A DNA stretch of 5,102 nucleotides from an uncultured Gemmatimonadales bacterium (GTDB taxonomy: Bacteria; Gemmatimonadota; Gemmatimonadetes; Longimicrobiales; Gaopeijiaceae): contig CALJKZ010000370.1 in NCBI GenBank assembly GCA_937983085.1, positions 1-5,102 of the forward strand, in the 5' to 3' direction. The position numbers were made by a program, and so were the translations under genes. Positions 1 through 3,933 of the stretch are shown one piece after another (positions within the stretch are counted from its first letter, which is position 1; each line of letters begins with the position of its first letter). The notes below the pieces were generated by a model. It was given only the letters and a program-made list of their open reading frames with translations, ran no database searches and was not told where the DNA came from.

Positions 1-1
1 C

Positions 2-670
2 ATCGCGCCTCTTCCTGGGATCACCGAGACGAGGCCGGGCACCGCCACGCGGCCCTTCCCGGGAATAGAAGCGACGATCCTCGACGACTCCGGAGACGAG
101 ACCCGTGCCGGTTACCTCGCCATCACCGAACCGTGGCCGTCGATGCTTCGGACCGTGTGGGGCGACGACGAGCGCTTCCGGGAGACGTACTGGTCGAAGT
201 GGGAGAACATCTACTGCCCTGGCGACGGAGCGAAGCTCGACTCCGACGACTACTTCTGGATCCTGGGCCGGGTCGACGATGTCCTCAACGTCGCGGGGCA
301 TCGGATCGGTACCGCCGAGGTGGAGAGCGCCCTGGTGGACCACCATGCCGTCGCCGAGTCGGCGGTGGTGGGCAAGAAACACGACATCAAGGGTGAGTCC
401 ATCGCCGCGTTCGTTACGCTGAAGGAGGGCGTGGACGGATCGGACGACCTCGTGGCCGAACTTCGGGAGCACGTGGGCGCCAAGATCGGCGCCATCGCCA
501 AGCCCGAGCTCATCGTGCTGACCGCCGACCTCCCCAAGACCCGCTCCGGGAAGATCATGCGCCGTCTTCTACGGGACATCGCAGAGGGCAGGGCAGTGGG
601 CGACACCACGACCCTCGCTGATCCGGCGGTGGTGAAGCGTCTACAGGAGGAGCACGAGGAGGAGGGCTGA
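2..670 (+). CDS. acs: Acetyl-CoA synthetase (AMP-forming), C-terminal fragment cut by window edge
   Basis: Acetyl-CoA synthetase activates acetate to acetyl-CoA through an acetyl-AMP intermediate in the cytoplasm. Only the last 222 residues are present, against about 650 for the full family, and the frame is open to the left edge. Fragment residues 3-20 match the PLPG...GSATRPFPG segment that precedes the hinge. GDGA with its Asp (about residue 75) contacts the ribose in the family. GRVDDVLNVAGHRIGTAE (about 89-106) holds the Arg residues (90, 101) expected near the AMP phosphate and at the hinge into the mobile C-terminal domain. PKTRSGKIMRR near the end carries the invariant catalytic lysine (fragment residue 184, codon 551-553). 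In characterised homologues this lysine is switched off by acetylation. The gene ends in TGA at 668-670 and converges on the next gene. Propionyl-CoA synthetase is a less likely alternative that this fragment cannot wholly exclude. Confidence 0.93.
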   Translation: MAPLPGITETRPGTATRPFPGIEATILDDSGDETRAGYLAITEPWPSMLRTVWGDDERFRETYWSKWENIYCPGDGAKLDSDDYFWILGRVDDVLNVAGHRIGTAEVESALVDHHAVAESAVVGKKHDIKGESIAAFVTLKEGVDGSDDLVAELREHVGAKIGAIAKPELIVLTADLPKTRSGKIMRRLLRDIAEGRAVGDTTTLADPAVVKRLQEEHEEEG

Positions 671-672
671 GA

Positions 673-701
673 CGCCACTCCTGTAGGCGAGAGGAGAGGC
701 G
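673..701. terminator. Possible bidirectional hairpin between convergent genes
   Basis: CGCC-A-CTCCT (673-682) can pair with AGGAG-A-GGCG (692-701), giving 4 + 5 base pairs around one A-A mismatch and a 9-base loop. It fills nearly all of the 34-base gap between the acs stop and the stop of the opposing acyltransferase gene, where a shared terminator would be expected. Neither strand has a T-tract after the stem, so it is not a standard intrinsic terminator. The assignment rests on position and pairing only. Confidence 0.3.
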
Positions 702-704
702 GCG

Positions 705-1529
705 CTAGTCGTCGGCCATGGGGTCGACGGTGGGGTGATCCTTCGAGGCCCGCTCGTCCGCCGGCTTCTCCTTGGCCTTCCGGGCGGGGACTCCTACGTA
801 GACCCAGTGGGGCTCGGTGCTCTTGGTCAGCATGGAGCCCGCGCCCACCATGGAGTCCTCAGCCACCGTCGTCCCTGCGAGGATGGTGGCGTGGTAAGTG
901 ATCCGCGCTCCTTTCCCGATCCGGGTTTTCGGGAGGTAGACGATGCGCCCGTCCACGATGTTGTGGGAGTGGGAGTAGACATTGGCGAAGTCGGACACCG
1001 ACGCACCGTCGCCGATCTCGATACCTCCCCGGTCATCCATGAGGACGTGGCGGTGGATCACCACTCCGTCGCCCACCTCCATGTTGTATCCGTACGAGAA
1101 ACGCACGTGAGTGAAAGCCTTGAAGTTCTTGCCGCCCCGCCCGAAGACGTGCCTCGCCAGAATCCGGCGAAAGTGGACGCCGAGTTCGACGTTCTCTCCT
1201 AGGGCGCTTCGGTCGAACATCTCCCAGAGCCAGAGGAGGGGCTTTCGCGGTTCGTACCGGTCGAGGTCGATCTCCTCGTAGTACTCGGGCTCCAGCGTGA
1301 CATTACGCGGGTCCATCTGCGCCAGAGCCACGCGAGCCGTCGGTGAAAGCGCGGACGGGTCGACCTCCGACGCCTCCGGGTAGTAGATGTCCGTGAGGAC
1401 GGCGCGGCAGAGCTCATTCCGGTCGCAGGCCGGGTCGTCGAGGGCTTCGCGGAGCCAGGCCAGCCACTCGTCGTAGAGATCTGCGGCCGCGTCGGCCACC
1501 GGAACGGGGCGAAGAGGCAGAAAGGGCAT
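705..1529 (-). CDS. Hexapeptide-repeat (left-handed beta-helix) O-acyltransferase
   Basis: This 274-residue protein is probably a cytoplasmic acyl- or acetyltransferase that uses an acyl-CoA donor. Its acceptor (sugar, glycan or other) cannot be read from the sequence. The C-terminal half (about 110-250) has the [LIV]G-x-x-x hexapeptide pattern of the left-handed beta-helix: VELGVHFRRI, MEVGDGVVI, IEIGDGASV, TRIGKGARI, SMVGAGSML. It closes with VYVGVPARK, the usual last coil of maltose/galactoside acetyltransferase relatives. SHSHN at 186-190 is the likely site of the catalytic histidine (H187 or H189). The first ~100 residues are acidic and probably helical, with no fold I recognise, and are longer than in the small maltose acetyltransferases. 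The 15-residue tail is polar. ATG at 1529 is the natural start, but the bases before it (CCACCC) give no Shine-Dalgarno sequence. The gene stands alone, convergent with acs and divergent from the next gene. Confidence 0.85.
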   Translation of the reverse strand: MPFLPLRPVPVADAAADLYDEWLAWLREALDDPACDRNELCRAVLTDIYYPEASEVDPSALSPTARVALAQMDPRNVTLEPEYYEEIDLDRYEPRKPLLWLWEMFDRSALGENVELGVHFRRILARHVFGRGGKNFKAFTHVRFSYGYNMEVGDGVVIHRHVLMDDRGGIEIGDGASVSDFANVYSHSHNIVDGRIVYLPKTRIGKGARITYHATILAGTTVAEDSMVGAGSMLTKSTEPHWVYVGVPARKAKEKPADERASKDHPTVDPMADD

Positions 1530-1535
1530 GGGTGG

Positions 1536-1563
1536 ACGTTATCGGGATTGCCGAAACGAGCAA
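1536..1563 (-). promoter_or_regulatory. Weak candidate promoter for the acyltransferase, possibly leaderless
   Basis: Read on the minus strand, TTGCTC (1563-1558), a 16-base spacer and TAACGT (1541-1536) resemble sigma-70 elements. The overlapping GATAAC (1543-1538) is an alternative -10. Either hexamer would place the transcription start at or very close to the ATG at 1529, which fits the missing ribosome binding site and suggests a leaderless mRNA. The match is only about half of consensus in each box. Confidence 0.22.
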
Positions 1564-1565
1564 GG

Positions 1566-1594
1566 CTGCCTTCAACATCGGTGGGGGTTAGACT
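1566..1594 (+). promoter_or_regulatory. Candidate promoter for the 1647-2240 gene
   Basis: TAGACT at 1589-1594 matches the -10 consensus at four of six positions, including the key T1, A2 and T6. It lies in one of the few A/T-richer spots of the divergent intergenic region. The -35 at 17-base spacing (CTGCCT, 1566-1571) is poor. The predicted start near 1601 would leave a leader of about 45 bases before the ATG at 1647. Confidence 0.28.
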
Positions 1595-1601
1595 TAGGCA
1601 G

Positions 1602-1616
1602 CCGGGCACTTCCCGG
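1602..1616 (+). other. Small GC hairpin in the predicted leader of the hypothetical gene
   Basis: CCGGG (1602-1606) and CCCGG (1612-1616) form a perfect 5-bp stem with the loop CACTT. It would sit at the very 5' end of the transcript from the candidate promoter just upstream. In DNA this rich in G and C such a short stem can occur by chance, and no function is claimed. Confidence 0.25.
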
Positions 1617-1646
1617 GGCCACAGTCTCCTCTACGGGCTCCCACCA

Positions 1647-2240
1647 ATGCACGACGTCCTCAGACAACGTCTTCTCAGGAAGATCGAGAGTCTTCCTGAC
1701 GACCAGGTCTACCAGGTCCTCGACTACATCGAGTTTCTCGAGTCCAAGTACGTGACGGCCGAGGGGGTCTCCACCTCCGGGCTCCAGAAGTTCGCCGAGG
1801 GACTCGAGGACAAGCTCCGGCGGCGCGCGGTGAGCCCGAACACCATCCGGGAAGCCTTCCAGCTCATCTCCGCCGCCGACCGGGTTCTGTCGGGTGTGTC
1901 GTCGGCGGGCCGGCAGATCCTCGGCGATCTGGGGCAGGCGCTCGAGGTGGACGAGGGAGGGCCGGCGACCTCGGAAGGGCCGGCTGCGCCAGCCGAGGCG
2001 GGCGAAGCACAGACGTTCGAGGCCGACCCCCGGAAGCGCCGGGCCGCCGCCGGTCGTCCGTCGGGCGCGCAGCCGACATCGACGCGGGGAGGCGAGACCG
2101 AAGCGAACGATCGCTCCGACCGGCGGCCGTCACCCTCGACCCCCTCTCGCCCGGCCGACGGGGACGACTCCGGGGTCTCCGAGACGGTGCAGCCGGGCGA
2201 TGGAGCAGACGCGGGGACGGGAGGTGCGTCCGGGTCCTGA
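1647..2240 (+). CDS. Hypothetical protein, helical N-terminus and low-complexity tail
   Basis: I do not recognise this 197-residue protein. The first ~35 residues (RLLRKIESLPDDQVYQVLDY, then IEFLESKY) look like the helical N-terminal motif of small DUF2281-type or antitoxin-like proteins (LPxxxxxxVLDFIEFL). The resemblance is short and does not establish a function. Residues 45-100 look like amphipathic helices (FAEGLEDKLRRR, IREAFQLISAADRVL). From about residue 101 to the end the chain is low-complexity, rich in Gly, Ala, Pro, Ser, Asp and Arg, and probably disordered. No signal peptide or membrane segment is seen. I chose ATG 1647 because the helical motif begins there. An in-frame ATG at 1548 would add 33 Arg- and Pro-rich residues and run over the candidate promoter. 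There is no clear Shine-Dalgarno sequence before 1647. No neighbouring toxin gene is present, which speaks against a toxin-antitoxin role. Confidence 0.7.
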   Translation: MHDVLRQRLLRKIESLPDDQVYQVLDYIEFLESKYVTAEGVSTSGLQKFAEGLEDKLRRRAVSPNTIREAFQLISAADRVLSGVSSAGRQILGDLGQALEVDEGGPATSEGPAAPAEAGEAQTFEADPRKRRAAAGRPSGAQPTSTRGGETEANDRSDRRPSPSTPSRPADGDDSGVSETVQPGDGADAGTGGASGS

Positions 2241-2247
2241 GGCGGCG

Positions 2248-2276
2248 TTGACCTCCCAGGGCCGTCCGAATATCCT
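2248..2276 (+). promoter_or_regulatory. Sigma-70-type promoter for guaB
   Basis: TTGACC (2248-2253, five of six consensus bases), an ideal 17-base spacer and TATCCT (2271-2276, four of six with T1, A2 and T6 kept) make this the best promoter match in the window. It begins seven bases after the stop of the preceding gene, so guaB appears to be its own transcription unit. The predicted start at about 2282-2284 gives a leader of roughly 107 bases before the guaB ATG. Confidence 0.6.
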
Positions 2277-2281
2277 CTCCT

Positions 2282-2374
2282 ATGGAACGACCGAACGCTC
2301 CCTGGAGAGCCATCTCACGCCCGCTCCCGCACGACCTCGAGGTCATGGCGGAAGCGGGCGCTCGCATATCCTGA
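2282..2374 (+). CDS. Possible leaderless 30-codon upstream ORF in the guaB leader
   Basis: An ATG at 2282 opens a 30-residue frame ending in TGA at 2372-2374, 16 bases before the guaB start. It begins MERPNAPWRAISRPL and resembles no protein family I know. The ATG lies six bases after the predicted -10 box, so it would coincide with the transcription start and be read as a leaderless message. Translation would cross the 2318-2360 hairpin. A chance ORF of this length is common in GC-rich DNA, so this is only a candidate leader peptide. Confidence 0.18.
   Translation: MERPNAPWRAISRPLPHDLEVMAEAGARIS
2297..2360 (+). promoter_or_regulatory. Structured 5' leader of guaB (two hairpins)
   Basis: The larger element spans 2318-2360. 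CGCCCGCT (2318-2325) pairs perfectly with AGCGGGCG (2353-2360). After one C-A mismatch, CCGC (2327-2330) pairs with GCGG (2348-2351). After a small internal loop, GACC (2333-2336) pairs with GGTC (2341-2344) around a TCGA tetraloop. A minor stem, GCTC/GAGC (2297-2300 with 2307-2310), precedes it. The structure lies between the promoter and the guaB ATG, with no T-tract after it, so an intrinsic terminator is unlikely. It could shape mRNA stability or translation of guaB, or be a cis-regulatory RNA. I do not recognise a known riboswitch fold. Confidence 0.45.
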
Positions 2375-2390
2375 AAGGCCGATACCATCG

Positions 2391-3866
2391 ATGACTGACG
2401 GGCCCAACCACCACCGGATCGTCAAGGAAGCCCTCACCTTCGACGACGTCCTCCTCATTCCGGGGCATTCGCGGGTTCACCCCAAGGACACCGACGTCTC
2501 GTCGAAGGTGACCCGTGGGATCGAGCTGAAGATCCCCCTCCTCGCCGCCGCCATGGACACCGTCACCGAGTCGCGGATGGCCATCCAGATGGCGCGGGAG
2601 GGCGGCCTGGGGATCATCCACAAGAACCTCCCTCCGGAGAAGCAGGCGGAGGAAGTCGACCGGGTGAAGCGGTCGGAGAGTGGCATGATCCTGAACCCCA
2701 TCACGCTGCCGTCCGACGCGAAGCTGAAGGACGCTCATGCCCTCATGTCCCGCTTCTCCATCAGCGGCGTACCCATCGTGGAGGAGGGCAGTCGGCTCGT
2801 CGGGATCATCACCAATCGGGACCTCCAGTTCGAGACCGATCTGGAGAAGCCCATTTCGGTGGTGATGACCTCCGAGGACCTGGTCACCGTGCCGGTGGGC
2901 ACGACGCTGGAGCAGGCCCAGGAGATCCTTCACGAGCACCGCATCGAGAAGCTCCCGGTTGTGGACGATGACGGCCGGCTCAAGGGCCTCATCACCGTCA
3001 AGGACATCTTCAAGCGCCGGATGTATCCGGACGCGTGCAAGGACGAGCACGGCCGACTGCGGGCAGGTGCCGCGGTGGGGGCGTCCGCAGCCGACGTCAC
3101 CCGCGCGGAGATGCTCGTGGAGGCCGGGGTGGACGTGCTGGTAGTGGACACGGCGCATGGCCACTCCGAGGGTGTCCTCGAGGCCATCCGGCGCATCCGT
3201 AAGCGCTTCCCCGACGTCCAGCTGGTAGGCGGCAACGTCGGTTCCGGCGAGGGGGCCCGAGCGCTGGCGGGGTGGGGGGGCGAGGCGGTGAAGGGGGGGG
3301 TCGGACCCGGATCTATCGGCACCACGCGGGTGGTCACCGGCGTCGGACTTCCCCAACTGTCGGCCATCATGGACGCGGTCTCCGGCGTCGACGACGATCT
3401 TCCGGTCATCGCCGACGGGGGCATCCGCTACTCCGGCGACATCGTGAAGGCCCTGGCGGCCGGGGCACACTCGGTCATGATGGGCTCCATGTTCGCCGGG
3501 ACGGACGAATCGCCGGGCGAGACCTTCCTTCTGGAGGGTCGACGCTTCAAGACCGTCCGGGGGATGGGCTCACTGTCCGCAATGGAGGAAGGATCGGCGG
3601 ATCGCCACTTCCAGGGCGGCGAGGTGGAGCAGCGCAAGCTCGTGCCCGAGGGGATCGAGGCGCGGGTGCCCTACAAGGGGCCGGTCTCCGACACCATCTA
3701 CCAGCTCATTGGCGGACTCCGGAGCGGCATGGGATATTGCGGCGTGGGAAGCATCCACGAGCTTCGCACCGAGACGCGCTTCAATCGGGTGACCACGGGT
3801 GGACTCCGCGAGTCCCACCCCCACGACGTGACCATCACCCGCGAGGCACCGAACTACCACCTCTGA
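2391..3866 (+). CDS. guaB: Inosine-5'-monophosphate dehydrogenase (catalytic Cys reads as Gly)
   Basis: IMP dehydrogenase oxidises IMP to XMP with NAD+, the committed step of guanine nucleotide synthesis in the cytoplasm. The 491 residues match the usual family length. The N-terminal barrel part shows LTFDDVLLIPG (15-25) and AAAMDTVTE (52-60). Two CBS domains (about 97-152 and 160-212) form the regulatory Bateman module. The barrel resumes with VVDTAHGHS (251-259), GPGSIGTTR (305-313), ADGGIRYSGD (341-350, IMP-ribose Asp342), GSMFAG (365-370), GMGS (391-394), the flap SADRHFQ (402-408) and EGIEARVPYKG (420-430). Two oddities stand out. The loop Cys of GSICTT is Gly310 (GGC at 3318-3320), and the Tyr of the flap Arg-Tyr pair is His406. 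Residues 284-310 also carry other changes towards Gly, with no frame disruption. The ATG at 2391 starts directly before the conserved N-terminus, with a weak AAAGG 12 bases upstream. The family assignment is secure, but activity as written is doubtful. Confidence 0.96.
   Translation: MTDGPNHHRIVKEALTFDDVLLIPGHSRVHPKDTDVSSKVTRGIELKIPLLAAAMDTVTESRMAIQMAREGGLGIIHKNLPPEKQAEEVDRVKRSESGMILNPITLPSDAKLKDAHALMSRFSISGVPIVEEGSRLVGIITNRDLQFETDLEKPISVVMTSEDLVTVPVGTTLEQAQEILHEHRIEKLPVVDDDGRLKGLITVKDIFKRRMYPDACKDEHGRLRAGAAVGASAADVTRAEMLVEAGVDVLVVDTAHGHSEGVLEAIRRIRKRFPDVQLVGGNVGSGEGARALAGWGGEAVKGGVGPGSIGTTRVVTGVGLPQLSAIMDAVSGVDDDLPVIADGGIRYSGDIVKALAAGAHSVMMGSMFAGTDESPGETFLLEGRRFKTVRGMGSLSAMEEGSADRHFQGGEVEQRKLVPEGIEARVPYKGPVSDTIYQLIGGLRSGMGYCGVGSIHELRTETRFNRVTTGGLRESHPHDVTITREAPNYHL
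3237..3320 (+). other. G-run tract in guaB with clustered glycine-ward changes; suspected low-quality sequence
   Basis: This stretch includes G runs of 4 (3269-3272), 7 (3274-3280) and 8 (3293-3300). Compared with the family pattern GNVATAEGARAL...VKVGxGPGSICTT, it has G or S at 284-286, G294, W295, G297, G302 and G310. Val-to-Gly at 302 and Cys-to-Gly at 310 each need only one T-to-G change (3295 and 3318). The length is unchanged, with 11 residues between AL and the GVGPGS loop as in the family. The runs could also fold as a G-quadruplex on this strand, which is a known cause of poor base calling. Confidence 0.5.
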
Positions 3867-3933
3867 GCCCCGCTATCGTCCCTTGACCACGGCCCGCCCA
3901 CGACGTTCCGGATTGACAGGACGCACGGCGATC

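Noticed and set aside
1548..1646. Upstream in-frame ATG at 1548 as start of the hypothetical gene
   Set aside because: It would add 33 Arg/Pro-rich residues unlike the helical N-terminus, cover the candidate promoter and hairpin, and lie almost against the divergent start at 1529.
1647..2240. Toxin-antitoxin module based on the DUF2281-like N-terminus
   Set aside because: The similarity is limited to about 30 residues, and no small toxin gene (PIN, RelE or similar) lies next to it. The neighbours are an acyltransferase and guaB.
3269..3300. Functional G-quadruplex inside guaB
   Set aside because: Enough G runs exist to form one, but they lie in a block suspected of G-directed sequence error, so the runs themselves may not be real.
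2343..3470. A 375-codon open frame on the minus strand opposite guaB
   Set aside because: It lies over conserved IMP dehydrogenase motifs, and its translation has no domain pattern. It is a by-product of GC-rich codon use in guaB.
3913..3918. Perfect TTGACA word as -35 of an mltD promoter
   Set aside because: No acceptable -10 box occurs 15-19 bases downstream; the bases there are G-rich and already inside the coding region. The TTGACC at 3883 likewise has no -10 partner.
3867..3933. Intrinsic terminator between guaB and the transglycosylase gene
   Set aside because: I found no stem of useful length and no T-tract in the 67-base gap, so read-through from guaB is possible.
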